Assembly (NCBI RefSeq): GCF_009363095.1
Contig: NZ_CP045295.1
Span: forward strand, 3,529,501 to 3,593,500
Length of the DNA stretch: 64,000 bases
Origin: Paenibacillus cellulositrophicus
GTDB lineage: Bacteria > Bacillota > Bacilli > Paenibacillales > Paenibacillaceae
Reading direction: 5' to 3'
The notes under the pieces were generated by a model. The model did not search any database. It was not told where the DNA came from and was given only the letters and a program-made list of their open reading frames with translations. Position 1 is the first letter of the stretch, and every line of letters begins with the position of its first letter. Both the position numbers and the translations under genes were made by a program. Positions 1 through 8,314 of this stretch are shown one piece after another.

Positions 1-27
1 ACGTCTCTGCCCGAAGACGATGCGCCC

Positions 28-852
28 TCAACCCACCAGCCCCTTCCGCAAATCATGGAAGATGGTGATGATGCAGCCGTCCACATTGTTCCCAGAGCAT
101 TCCACTCTTGTTTCAGGGCGGACCTTAATCGTCAGCACCTGCTCTTCTTCATGAACAGGAACATAGTACATCTCCACAAGATGTTCCTTGACCTTTTTGA
201 ACAGATGCGGACCATCTAGGGTAAACTGCTTCAAGTAATCCGTGTATTCCTCCAGGCACATCCCATACTGCTCCATGATGATGGCATGCGGCACGCCCAC
301 ATAGCGAAAATGCCAAGGCTCGCAGGCAATGTGCGTCAGATGCTCTTTACCCTGCTTGTAACGCTGGATGAAGCCATGCTCTGCTGCCAGCTTCCGGAAA
401 GAGGCATAAACGCCACCCTCCGGAAACGAAGGGCATAAATAGTCGACCCCCGTGTGCTTATCGCCCACATCGGCCGCCAGCCCGGTCTGGTGTTCGCTTT
501 CTCCGGGACGAGCCACGTAACTCGCAGTAAAAATCTCCCCGTTCTCCACCAGCGACCGGTCGTAGATGCGCTGCTGCTCCATCGCGGTGCGGTAGCCGCT
601 GACCACTCCGATGCCTCCCCGGCCCCCGCAGGCGTCCAGCAGCGCCTCCAGTTGCTGCAGGCAGCTGCGTTCCAGACGCATCACCCGCTCATGAGTGCTG
701 CCATGAGCGAGTGATTCCACGGGAGCGAGGCTCTTGGAATAAGGCGCCTGGCGGAGCGGATGCTCGCTGTTAATGAGGACCAGGTGTCCCCGGTACACCA
801 TGCTCGGCTGGATGTGAATCACGCGGCCTTCCGTGCCTACAACCCCGATCAT
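28..852 (-). CDS. VanXY/VanY-type D,D-peptidase (M15B family)
   Basis: Zinc D,D-dipeptidase/carboxypeptidase that would remove D-Ala-ending precursors so that altered peptidoglycan termini dominate. Seen: the metal-binding SEHQTGLAADVG stretch and the EPWHFRYVG catalytic/zinc motif, with spacing as in VanXY of VanG-type clusters. An extra C-terminal segment of about 60 residues (ending near SGNNVDG) occurs in clostridial/Paenibacillus relatives but not in short VanXY. There is no signal peptide, so it probably acts in the cytoplasm. It overlaps the upstream ligase by 4 nt (translational coupling). Whether it is a dipeptidase, a carboxypeptidase or both cannot be read from sequence. Confidence 0.85.
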   Translation of the reverse strand: MIGVVGTEGRVIHIQPSMVYRGHLVLINSEHPLRQAPYSKSLAPVESLAHGSTHERVMRLERSCLQQLEALLDACGGRGGIGVVSGYRTAMEQQRIYDRSLVENGEIFTASYVARPGESEHQTGLAADVGDKHTGVDYLCPSFPEGGVYASFRKLAAEHGFIQRYKQGKEHLTHIACEPWHFRYVGVPHAIIMEQYGMCLEEYTDYLKQFTLDGPHLFKKVKEHLVEMYYVPVHEEEQVLTIKVRPETRVECSGNNVDGCIITIFHDLRKGLVG

Positions 853-1910
853 CGGACCACCTCCATCGCTTCGGCCAGCTGGATCAGCCGGTCCATCAGG
901 TCCGGGTACGGCAGGTGGCTGGCCCGCATCATGTTCGGATAGCGGCTGGCGGCCGTGAAGCCCGGCATCGTGTTCACCTCATTGAATACGATCCGCTCCC
1001 CTTCGGTAATGAACATGTCCACCCGGGCCAGGCCGCGGCAGCCGAGCGTCCGGTAGACGCGGCGCGCGGTCTCTTTGACCCGGTTCGCCGTTTCTTCCGA
1101 AATCCGGGCAGGCAGATGGATCTTAGACGAAATCAGCTGGTATTTTTCCGTATAGTCAAAAAACTCACCCTGCAGCTCGATCTCGTCGATTTCTCCGATG
1201 AACGGTTCCCGATGACCCAGAACCGCGCAGCCCACTTCAAATCCGGCAATGTTCTGCTCGACCACCACCTTGTCGTCATGCTGCAGTGCCTCACGGATGC
1301 CGTCCATGAGCGCCAGCCTGTCGTACGCCTTCGTAATACCGAAAGAGGAACCGGACTTGGCCGGTTTAACGTAGACGGGGTAGCCCAGCGTCTCAGCCGA
1401 TTTGGCGGCCGCATACAAGTCGTCTCCTGCGAGGACCGTGACCGAACCCGCCACTTCCACTCCGGCCGCTTTGACCAGCTTGCTGGCAACCTCCTTGTCC
1501 ATACAAAGGGCAGAGGACAGCGTGCCGCAGCCGACAAAAGGAATGCCCGACAGCTCCAGCAGCCCCTGCAGCGTGCCGTCTTCCCCATTTTTGCCGTGAA
1601 GAACCGGGAATACGACGTCCACCGGCGTCAAACGGTATTCCGTCCCGACCAGCTCCACGATTCCGCCCGTTTCCCTGCTTGGCGGCAGAAACGCCGGGAT
1701 GCACCCCGGATGCTGATGCCAGCGGTCCCTGCGGATCTCCTCCGGATCTCCGTGGTACCTCAGCCAGGCTCCCTCCCGGGTAATGCCGATGAGCACCAGC
1801 TCATATTTAGCCTTGTCCAAATGATCTATGACGGAAGCCGCCGATTGCAGCGAGACTTCATATTCCGTTGAGCAGCCGCCGAACAGCACGGCGATCGTTT
1901 TTTTCTGCAT
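849..1910 (-). CDS. VanG-like D-alanine--D-serine ligase
   Basis: ATP-grasp ligase of the D-Ala-D-X family, 353 aa (usual length). It joins D-Ala to a second D-amino acid for the peptidoglycan pentapeptide. Seen: N-terminal GGCSTEYEVSLQSA, PVLHGKNGEDGTLQG, the glycine-rich KSGSSFGI loop, and the C-terminal RVDMF and NEVNTMPGF motifs. The omega-loop reads EKYQLISSKIHLPAR, like VanG/VanC/VanE (D-Ser-type) rather than VanA/B (D-Lac) or ordinary Ddl. First gene of a two-gene unit with the VanXY-like peptidase. No VanT serine racemase or VanRS pair is inside the window, but the unit may continue past the left edge. It could still be a housekeeping Ddl paralogue. Confidence 0.85.
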   Translation of the reverse strand: MQKKTIAVLFGGCSTEYEVSLQSAASVIDHLDKAKYELVLIGITREGAWLRYHGDPEEIRRDRWHQHPGCIPAFLPPSRETGGIVELVGTEYRLTPVDVVFPVLHGKNGEDGTLQGLLELSGIPFVGCGTLSSALCMDKEVASKLVKAAGVEVAGSVTVLAGDDLYAAAKSAETLGYPVYVKPAKSGSSFGITKAYDRLALMDGIREALQHDDKVVVEQNIAGFEVGCAVLGHREPFIGEIDEIELQGEFFDYTEKYQLISSKIHLPARISEETANRVKETARRVYRTLGCRGLARVDMFITEGERIVFNEVNTMPGFTAASRYPNMMRASHLPYPDLMDRLIQLAEAMEVVR

Positions 1911-1981
1911 CTCTTTCTCCCCATTTCCGGTCCGGTGCCCACTCCGCGTGAGCGCCTGAGCGTGAACCTAAGATGCTTTTG

Positions 1982-1987
1982 ATTATA
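1982..1987 (-). promoter_or_regulatory. Possible -10 of the vanG-like operon
   Basis: On the minus strand TATAAT lies about 70 bases upstream of the ligase start. A weak CTGTTT could be the -35 at 17 bp. Just upstream is an A/T-rich stretch with repeated TTTAGG/TTTCCTTTAA-like words that could bind an OmpR-family regulator; this last point is speculation. Confidence 0.4.
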
Positions 1988-2136
1988 GGGAGAGGATGTT
2001 AAGCAAACAGAAATTAATATTAAAGGAAACCTAAAGAAAGATTAAAGAGCCGGTCCCGCTGGCATGAACGGGGCATCCATGCTCAACCGATGCAAAGCCC
2101 GATGTTGCCAAACTGCTCGCCAGCCGTTGCCCGCCT

Positions 2137-2172
2137 TAAAAAAAAGGACGATGCCGGCAAGCGCAGCATCCT
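2137..2172 (-). terminator. Terminator of the PadR-DUF2812 operon
   Basis: Minus strand: GGATGCTGC, a short loop and GCATCGTCC, followed by nine T residues, 24 bases after the DUF2812 stop. Confidence 0.8.
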
Positions 2173-2195
2173 CCCTATTGGCTCCCATTTCGGCA

Positions 2196-2810
2196 TTACT
2201 GCCGCTGGGATTTCTCGTATTCCTTTTTGGCTTTGTAGGCGAAAACCGAGTAGACGATAATCATAACCGGAATGACCATCCAGACGATTCCGCGGAACAG
2301 CGCAAACGGTGTCTCGAACAGGAACGCCTGCCAAAATCTTGTGCCGTTCATTTCCCACAATCCCGGCGTGTAATACAGCGATTGGGGCTTCAGAATGACG
2401 GACGCGTCAATGGCGTCGGTCGAAATCAGCACTGCGAAAATCGGGATAAAGCAGCAGCACAGCGTCATCCACATGTCGGAAATCCGCTTATACCGGGCCG
2501 CTTTGGAGTCGGCATCGGAGAAAATATCTTCGTTCCCCTGGTCACCGTTCTGCTTGAAATATTGAGCCCCCGACCCCTTCGTGCCGGCGACATGCGTCCA
2601 GCCGCTGTCCTCGAACAGGGCAACATAATCCTCAAAGTCCCGCTGATTCTTAAACGTCCGGAAGTCGATCCGGTAGTTGGCTTCCTCCGGTACGCTTCGC
2701 TCGAATTGATAGCCGAAGGACTTCCGGACAAGCGTATAGCCCTGCCGGGCCATGTCGTTCAGCCACTGTTCTTCCTGGTCCAAATTCGTGAAAAATTTAT
2801 ATTTTTTCAT
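2196..2810 (-). CDS. DUF2812 domain-containing membrane protein
   Basis: 204 aa. The N-terminal ~115 residues are soluble (starts MKKYKFFTNLDQEEQWL, typical of DUF2812) and are followed by two hydrophobic segments (about residues 114-132 and 168-192). Function unknown. DUF2812 proteins are habitually encoded with PadR regulators, as here: the start overlaps the padR 3' end by 14 nt, and a clear GGAGGAG site precedes the ATG. Probably a membrane sensor or effector whose amount the PadR protein controls; this is inference from gene order only. Confidence 0.8.
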   Translation of the reverse strand: MKKYKFFTNLDQEEQWLNDMARQGYTLVRKSFGYQFERSVPEEANYRIDFRTFKNQRDFEDYVALFEDSGWTHVAGTKGSGAQYFKQNGDQGNEDIFSDADSKAARYKRISDMWMTLCCCFIPIFAVLISTDAIDASVILKPQSLYYTPGLWEMNGTRFWQAFLFETPFALFRGIVWMVIPVMIIVYSVFAYKAKKEYEKSQRQ

Positions 2811-3135
2811 GCAGCAACTCCTCCTTGCCCCACTGCATATTGGTTACTTCGATCATATGGCGCATCCGCTCGTAATCCTGTCTCAGCATTTCCCGACCCA
2901 GATCCGTGATGACATACACCTTGCGGCGGCTGTCCTCGCTCGCCGTCGGCTGGATGAATTTCTGCTTCAGCAGATTGTCCACCGCCCCGTACAGCGTGCC
3001 GGCCGCCATCCGGACCTGCCCCGCGCTGAGCTCCTCCACCTTCTGCATAATCAGGTAACCATGCGCCGGCTCCAGCAGCGCCAACAAAATATAATATACC
3101 GTTTCGGTCAGCGGTAAATGTTTATCTCTGCTCAA
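2797..3135 (-). CDS. PadR-family transcriptional regulator
   Basis: 112 aa winged-helix repressor. The PadR fold is recognisable from TETVYYILLALLEPAHGYLIMQ, AAGTLYGAVDNLLKQ and RRKVYVITDLGREML. Start chosen as TTG at 3135 because GGGAGG lies 7 nt upstream. A GTG at 3162 would place that site inside the gene. It is likely autoregulated: a perfect 9-1-9 palindrome lies between the -35 and -10 of its promoter. Confidence 0.85.
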   Translation of the reverse strand: MSRDKHLPLTETVYYILLALLEPAHGYLIMQKVEELSAGQVRMAAGTLYGAVDNLLKQKFIQPTASEDSRRKVYVITDLGREMLRQDYERMRHMIEVTNMQWGKEELLHEKI

Positions 3136-3190
3136 TGAAGTGCCTCCCTTTTGCTCAGTCACACTTTATATCGTTCAACTGTATATTTAC

Positions 3191-3219
3191 ACTATATACA
3201 GTGTCACTGTATATTGCAA
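3191..3219 (-). promoter_or_regulatory. padR promoter with embedded operator
   Basis: Minus strand -35 TTGCAA (3214-3219), 17 bp spacer, -10 TATAGT (3191-3196). The spacer is a perfect palindrome, TATACAGTGACACTGTATA on the coding strand (3195-3213), so bound repressor would block RNA polymerase directly. Confidence 0.75.
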
Positions 3220-3230
3220 TAGCAATAAGA

Positions 3231-3257
3231 CCAAAACCCGGAAGTATCGGGCTTGGC
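3231..3257 (-). terminator. Weak terminator-like hairpin after the SEDS gene
   Basis: CCAAaaCCCG / CGGGcttGG stem just past the SEDS stop; the following bases are only moderately T-rich. Confidence 0.4.
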
Positions 3258-3264
3258 CTTAATT

Positions 3265-4560
3265 TCAAACGGTCTCCATCCTTGCGGGAAGCATCTGCTT
3301 GCGCCGATAGATCGATAACAGCAGCCCCATGGCGCAAAAATCAAACACCTGCGTGAACCCGCCATAGCCGACAAAGGGCAGGCTCTGCCCCACGATGGGC
3401 ACCACGCCGTACGCCATAAGCAGCGGCCACAACAGTCGAATGCCAAATACGACGATAAACGCGGAAAATATACAGGTGGCATATTCATCCCTAATGGACA
3501 CACTCATCTTCCAAATTCGTATCATGAATCCAATGATTAGCAGCCCGATGACGATCCCCGCACCCCATCCAAAACAGTAAATAAGATACGGGTACATCGA
3601 TTCGTCATAGATAAACGGGAGGGTTTCGTTCGCTGCCGCAAATCCGTGGCCCGTCCATCCCGCCGAACGGATCGCTCCGATCGTCTGCAAGGTCTGGTAA
3701 TCCTTATCCTTTTCGCTCAAAAAGGAGTGCAGCCGCTCTACAAGGTAAGGGGTTTGCGTTAATTTATATATGTACAAAGAAAGGATCGGCAGTCCGATAG
3801 CCATCAGAGGAAACCGGTTGTGCCGCAGTGCAATGATGGCGAACCCCGCTAAATAAATGCAGCCGTACAGCAAGGAGCCGCTTTGCCAATACAGCACGAC
3901 TGGAACGGCCATTTGGCCCCCGAACTTGATCCAGCCGACAATATCACTGCGCCGGAACTTATAGTTCAGTCCTGAAGCCGCAATGAGCAATGGCAATATG
4001 GATGCAGCCATTACATTAATGCTGAAGGAACCGATGGCCAGACTGGTCGTCTGCCCATACGTCGTGATGCCTACCTTCAACGTTAAAGCCATTAAAGCGA
4101 TGGTCCCGCAGAATATTATTCCGGAATACTTCCTCAGCTTTCGGTAGTCCAGGAAATAACAAATAAACAGACCGACAAATCCTAGCGCAACATAAAACAG
4201 CTTCTTCTCAAAAAACTGAGCGAGCATCCAAATCCTTCGGCCAGACATCTGCACATTCAGTAATCCAAACAACCCCACAATCGTCAGCAGCCCTAATAGA
4301 ACAACAAGCTTCCAGTCGAACACAGGTTTATGCGCCCGGTGAAGGTTTCGTCCGATGTCGTCGGGATCGCCCATCAGCTTAATCGCTTCCTGCGCGCAAT
4401 GCTCTTCAGCAACTCCTTCGGATGCCAGCATGTCCATCCGTTCCGTAATATGACTTCCCAGCTCCTCGCGGATTTCGGCATGCATGGATTTAACGCGGAT
4501 ATGCCGGCACACCCGGTCGAGAAACTCCTGAACCGCCGCATCCTTTTCCACAGCCCGCAT
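3265..4560 (-). CDS. FtsW/RodA/SpoVE-like (SEDS) membrane protein with HAAS-like N-terminal domain
   Basis: 431 aa. Residues 1-75 form a soluble helical HAAS/permease-prefix-type module (conserved RVKSMHAEIREELGSHI). About ten transmembrane segments with SEDS-like spacing follow. SEDS proteins polymerise peptidoglycan glycan strands, but the segment that normally carries the catalytic HTDFIF...EELG motif reads SMYPYLIYCFGWGAG here, so polymerase activity is doubtful. Start ATG at 4560 chosen because it overlaps the upstream padR stop (TGATG). Co-transcription with PadR suggests an envelope-stress membrane sensor/effector; inference. Confidence 0.75.
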   Translation of the reverse strand: MRAVEKDAAVQEFLDRVCRHIRVKSMHAEIREELGSHITERMDMLASEGVAEEHCAQEAIKLMGDPDDIGRNLHRAHKPVFDWKLVVLLGLLTIVGLFGLLNVQMSGRRIWMLAQFFEKKLFYVALGFVGLFICYFLDYRKLRKYSGIIFCGTIALMALTLKVGITTYGQTTSLAIGSFSINVMAASILPLLIAASGLNYKFRRSDIVGWIKFGGQMAVPVVLYWQSGSLLYGCIYLAGFAIIALRHNRFPLMAIGLPILSLYIYKLTQTPYLVERLHSFLSEKDKDYQTLQTIGAIRSAGWTGHGFAAANETLPFIYDESMYPYLIYCFGWGAGIVIGLLIIGFMIRIWKMSVSIRDEYATCIFSAFIVVFGIRLLWPLLMAYGVVPIVGQSLPFVGYGGFTQVFDFCAMGLLLSIYRRKQMLPARMETV

Positions 4561-4889
4561 CAGATTCCCTCCCCGATCACCGTATCGACCGCCGTGCGGA
4601 ACCGGACCCACTCCTGCTGCTTTTCTTTCAGCTGACTCCGGCCCTGGTCGGTTATCCGGTAATACTTCCGTTTGCGGCCGTCATGCGTGCTCCAGTACGC
4701 TTCCAGCCAGCCTTCCGACTCCAGTGTGTGCAGGATGGGATATAACGTTCCTTCCTTCATGGAAAAGACGCCCTCGGAGCTCTTCTCGATTTCCTTGATT
4801 AATTCGTAACCGTACATTTCCTTCTTGTTCAGCACCGTCAGCAGCAAAATGACCGTGCTGCCCTTGAGTAGCTCTTTATTAATCGCCAT
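4560..4889 (-). CDS. PadR-family transcriptional regulator (linked to the SEDS gene)
   Basis: 109 aa PadR winged helix: MAINKELLKGSTVILLLTVL, EMYGYELIKEIE, MKEGTLYPILHTLE and RKRKYYRITDQG are canonical. ATG at 4889 is used because AGGAG lies 7 nt upstream; the ATG six bases earlier would sit on top of that site. Overlaps the SEDS gene by one base. Its promoter has an inverted repeat just downstream of the -10, so autoregulation is likely. Confidence 0.85.
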   Translation of the reverse strand: MAINKELLKGSTVILLLTVLNKKEMYGYELIKEIEKSSEGVFSMKEGTLYPILHTLESEGWLEAYWSTHDGRKRKYYRITDQGRSQLKEKQQEWVRFRTAVDTVIGEGI

Positions 4890-4917
4890 GCTCATTCTCC
4901 TAATACCTAGATTTACA

Positions 4918-4970
4918 ATACATCGTATTACTATGTATATAAGTATATCGAACAGCATTTGGATTGGCAA
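4918..4970 (-). promoter_or_regulatory. padR-SEDS promoter and inverted repeat
   Basis: Minus strand -35 TTGCCA (4965-4970), 17 bp spacer, -10 TATACT (4942-4947). ATACAT (4918-4923) and ATGTAT (4933-4938) form an inverted repeat with a 9-base spacer over the expected start site, a plausible PadR operator. Confidence 0.7.
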
Positions 4971-4987
4971 TAGATGGGGACCAAATG

Positions 4988-5030
4988 AAAAAAGCCCGGC
5001 CAAGCAGCTAACGCTGCCCGTCCGGGCTTT
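4988..5030 (-). terminator. Terminator of the amino-acid ABC operon
   Basis: Minus strand AAAGCCCGG ... CCGGGCTTTTTT with an inner GCAGC/GCTGC stem, about 70 bases after the ATPase stop. Confidence 0.85.
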
Positions 5031-5100
5031 CATCCAAACCGCTGTGATCACCGGGTAACGGTTCATCACGTACGCGGCTTCACTCATGCTTATAGCGTGC

Positions 5101-5829
5101 TTACAGCACCTTCTCAAGGAAGCTGATCGTACGCTCGTTTTTCGGCCGGCCGAACACTTCCTCCGGCGGTCCTTCCTCAACGATGTAGCCGCCGTCCATG
5201 AAGACGACCCGGTCCGCCACCTCGCGGGCAAAGCCCATCTCGTGCGTGACGATCATCATCGTCATGCCTTCGCGGGCCAGATCCTTCATGACGCCGAGCA
5301 CTTCGCCGACCATCTCGGGGTCGAGCGCCGACGTCGGCTCGTCGAACAGCATGACGTCGGGATTCATCGCGAGCGCGCGGGCGATCGCCACCCGCTGCTT
5401 CTGCCCGCCCGACAGCTGGCTCGGGAACGCCTCCGCCTTGTCGGCGAGTCCGACGCGCTCCAGGAGGCGCATCGCCGTTTCGCGCGCCTGCTTCGCGTTC
5501 ATTTTGCCCAGCTCCATCGGAGCGAACATGATGTTCTTGAGCACGTTGAAATGCGGAAACAGGTTAAAATGCTGGAACACCATGCCAATATTTTCACGCG
5601 CTTTGTTGATGTCCGTCTTCGAATCGTTCAGATCCTGGTCATCAACGATGACACGGCCTGCAGTGATGTCCTCAAGCCGGTTGATGCAGCGAAGAAACGT
5701 ACTTTTCCCCGATCCGGAAGGACCGATCACGCAGACGACCTCGCCTTCCTTGACCTGCATATCGATTCCTTTCAGCACCTGATTGGCGCCGAAGCTCTTC
5801 TTTAATCCTTCAACCCTGATTTTACCCAC
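5101..5829 (-). CDS. Polar amino-acid ABC transporter ATP-binding protein (GlnQ type)
   Basis: 242 aa ATPase that powers amino-acid uptake, probably glutamine/glutamate or another polar amino acid. Motifs in order: Walker [11 protein letters not shown]-loop [11 protein letters not shown], signature LSGGQKQRV, Walker [13 protein letters not shown] and switch THEM. Overlaps the permease gene by 8 nt. With the fused binding-protein/permease it makes a complete importer of two polypeptides. Confidence 0.9.
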   Translation of the reverse strand: MGKIRVEGLKKSFGANQVLKGIDMQVKEGEVVCVIGPSGSGKSTFLRCINRLEDITAGRVIVDDQDLNDSKTDINKARENIGMVFQHFNLFPHFNVLKNIMFAPMELGKMNAKQARETAMRLLERVGLADKAEAFPSQLSGGQKQRVAIARALAMNPDVMLFDEPTSALDPEMVGEVLGVMKDLAREGMTMMIVTHEMGFAREVADRVVFMDGGYIVEEGPPEEVFGRPKNERTISFLEKVL

Positions 5830-7273
5830 GGCGCAATCTCCCTTCCAAGAAGCCTGAAAGTTTCGTTAAGATCGTGATCACAATCAAATACATGATGGCT
5901 ACAACCAGCCAAATATCAAATGACGAGAACGTTCTGGCGATAATAATTTTGCCGGACTGCGTCAGCTCGACCAGACCGATCGCCGACAGAATCGACGTAT
6001 CCTTCAGCGTAATGACCAGCTGGTTGATAAACGCCGGAATCATGACGCGGATCGCCTGCGGGATGATGATCTTCATCATCGCCTTGCGGTACGGCAAACC
6101 GAGCGAACGGGCCGCTTCCATTTGTCCGCGGTCGATTGACTGAATACCGCCCCGGATGATTTCCGTTACATAAGCGCCGGCATTCAGGGTCAGCGTCAGA
6201 ATGGCCGCCAGGAACAGCGGCATCGTGAAGCCGAACGCCTGCGGAATACCGAAGTAAATAAAGAAAGCCAGGACGATCAGCGGAATGCCACGGAAGACGT
6301 CCACAAATACCGTTGCCAAACCGCGAAGGAACTTATTGCGACTCACCTTCATAAAGCCGAAGATCAACCCCAGGATAAAGGCGAAGAACAGCGATACGAT
6401 CGTGTACAGCAGCGTCTTGCCCAGACCCGTCAGCAGCGGTGGCAGCGAATCCTGAATCAGTCCCCAGCGGCTTTGATTTGCCGGTCCGGACGCATTTTTA
6501 CCCAGATATTTCTCGAGAATCTGGTCATACTCCCCGCTGGCTTTGAGATTGGTCAGGCCGGTATTGAACTTTTGCATCAGCTCCTGGTTCTTGCCTTTGC
6601 TGACCGCAAAGCCGTAGGAGCCACCTGCTTCCTTCTCGGTTACGATCTTGAGTCCATTGTTCTGGTTCACGCCATAAGCCAGCACGGGATAATCGTCAAA
6701 GCAGGCCACGGAGTTTCCAGTTTTGACATCGTCGTACATTTGCGAGGAATCGTCAAACGGGACGATGGTAAATCCATATTTCGAGGCGATGGATTCAGCG
6801 AAGCTGTAGCCTTCTGTACCTGTCTTTACGGCTACCTTTTTCCCCTTTAAATCCTCATAGCTCTTGATCGTATCATTGCTCTTGCTAATGGCCATCACCA
6901 CGCCGGATTCGAAATAAGACTCGGAAAAATCGAATTTCTGCTTCCGTTCGTCGGTAATGCTCATCCCTGCGATGACGCCGTCCACCTGGTTCGACTCCAG
7001 CGCCTGGACGGCTGCGTTAAAGCCCAGCGGCTTGATCTCATACTTAAAATTCTGATCCTTGGCGATGGCCTCCATCAGATCCATGTCGATCCCGACAAAT
7101 TTGCCGCTGACGTCCTGAAATTCAAACGGAGCAAACGTAATGTCGGTACCGATGACATAGGTTTTGCCGGAATCCGGCGCAGCTGCGGCGCTACCCGTCC
7201 AACCGGACCATCCTGTCACCACGAGGAGCAGCAGCGCTAATGAAAATAATGATGCCTTAAAAGATGATTTCAT
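5822..7273 (-). CDS. Fused amino-acid-binding protein / ABC permease
   Basis: 483 aa. Signal sequence (1-32, no lipobox cysteine). Family-3 solute-binding domain about 38-265, with [10 protein letters not shown] near the start and [11 protein letters not shown]. HisM/GlnP-type permease about 280-480 with five or so membrane helices; the [14 protein letters not shown] segment is the ATPase-coupling loop. The fusion keeps the binding domain tethered to the channel. Substrate is not certain; the binding domain resembles glutamine/arginine/cystine binders. No attenuator or T-box was seen upstream. Confidence 0.9.
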   Translation of the reverse strand: MKSSFKASLFSLALLLLVVTGWSGWTGSAAAAPDSGKTYVIGTDITFAPFEFQDVSGKFVGIDMDLMEAIAKDQNFKYEIKPLGFNAAVQALESNQVDGVIAGMSITDERKQKFDFSESYFESGVVMAISKSNDTIKSYEDLKGKKVAVKTGTEGYSFAESIASKYGFTIVPFDDSSQMYDDVKTGNSVACFDDYPVLAYGVNQNNGLKIVTEKEAGGSYGFAVSKGKNQELMQKFNTGLTNLKASGEYDQILEKYLGKNASGPANQSRWGLIQDSLPPLLTGLGKTLLYTIVSLFFAFILGLIFGFMKVSRNKFLRGLATVFVDVFRGIPLIVLAFFIYFGIPQAFGFTMPLFLAAILTLTLNAGAYVTEIIRGGIQSIDRGQMEAARSLGLPYRKAMMKIIIPQAIRVMIPAFINQLVITLKDTSILSAIGLVELTQSGKIIIARTFSSFDIWLVVAIMYLIVITILTKLSGFLEGRLRRG

Positions 7274-7577
7274 GTGTCCTCCCCTTCTCGGTCAACGCCG
7301 AATGTTGTCCCCTTCATACTTTTTCTTTTTTGGCAGCAGGTATTCTCCCACCTGGTATCCTATTTTACCAAAAAACCAATCATTCCTAAAAATACATTTT
7401 CAACCATTTACTTAGTTCAATCTAACCATTAACCAAGAAATTTACTACTAAGACTAACACAGTCTGCAGATAAAGGAAGCAAGTTAGCTATCATTCATTA
7501 CCCATTCTAGACAGGTTTGCCTAACCATCATTAGAACTTTCGTAAAATAATAGTCAAGCTATGAGCTCATTATGATC
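7274..7577. other. Intergenic region between the ABC operon and arsR
   Basis: About 300 A/T-rich bases that must hold the divergent ABC-operon promoter. No convincing -35/-10 pair, hairpin or small reading frame was found on the minus strand. Confidence 0.4.
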
Positions 7578-7625
7578 TTGACGGTCAAAGATAACCGCGA
7601 CTATAATTCAATCAATTAATTGAAT
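7578..7625 (+). promoter_or_regulatory. Promoter and operator of the ArsR-rhodanese cassette
   Basis: -35 TTGACG (7578-7583), 18 bp spacer, -10 TATAAT (7602-7607). ATTCAAT (7606-7612) and ATTGAAT (7619-7625) form an inverted repeat with a 6-base spacer beginning in the -10, the expected place for an ArsR-type autorepressor. Confidence 0.75.
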
Positions 7626-7648
7626 ATTATAGCAAGGTGGGAATTGAT

Positions 7649-8314
7649 ATGGACCACGATTTTCCCGTTCGTGCTTTCAAAGACGACTTGTACCGGCAGT
7701 TTGCCCGAATCGGGAAATGCTTGTCCAGCGATAAACGGCTCGAGCTCATGCATTTGTTATCCCAAGGACCCAAGTCTGTTGAAAAATTGGCCGAGGCCAC
7801 AGAAATGAGCGTAGCCAACGTATCGCGGCATCTCCAAATTTTACTGGATGCCAACCTGGTGAAGTATAGCAAGCGGGGGACGTATGTCATCTACTGCTTG
7901 GCTGGTCCCCATATTGAGGGCTTTTTGAATGCTCTATGGCAAATGAGCGAAACGCAGCTGGCTGACATCACCCGTGTGAAAAACGACTTTCTGAGTCAGT
8001 GCGAGGATGTACAAACCCTGTCTTTAAATGAAGTATTGTGCAAAATGGACGAAGGCAGCATGATTTTACTGGATGTACGCCCGGCCGATGAATTTGAGGC
8101 AGGACACATTCCCGGGGCGATCTCTGTTCCGATGGAGGAGATTCATCAATATATGCAAAGTCTGCCCAAGGAAACTCCAATTGCTGCATATTGCCGCGGA
8201 CCTTACTGCGTTGCAGCGGCCGAGGCGGTTGAGAAATTGCAACGTGAGGGCTTTACAGCATTCCGGGTGGAGGAAGGAGTTTACGAATGGCGGGAATTTC
8301 AAGCACAGAGGTAA
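7649..8314 (+). CDS. ArsR-type regulator fused to a rhodanese domain
   Basis: 221 aa from ATG 7649 (AAGGTGG lies 8 nt upstream; a GTG at 7637 overlaps that site). Residues ~15-85 are a winged helix (CLSSDKRLELMHLLSQ, MSVANVSRHLQIL). Residues ~115-215 are a rhodanese domain with active-site loop CRGPYC. Such fusions are thought to sense sulfane sulfur or metalloids through the loop cysteine. Overlaps the downstream cysteine desulfurase by 28 nt, so sulfur transfer and sensing are probably coupled; the actual inducer is unknown. Confidence 0.85.
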   Translation: MDHDFPVRAFKDDLYRQFARIGKCLSSDKRLELMHLLSQGPKSVEKLAEATEMSVANVSRHLQILLDANLVKYSKRGTYVIYCLAGPHIEGFLNALWQMSETQLADITRVKNDFLSQCEDVQTLSLNEVLCKMDEGSMILLDVRPADEFEAGHIPGAISVPMEEIHQYMQSLPKETPIAAYCRGPYCVAAAEAVEKLQREGFTAFRVEEGVYEWREFQAQR

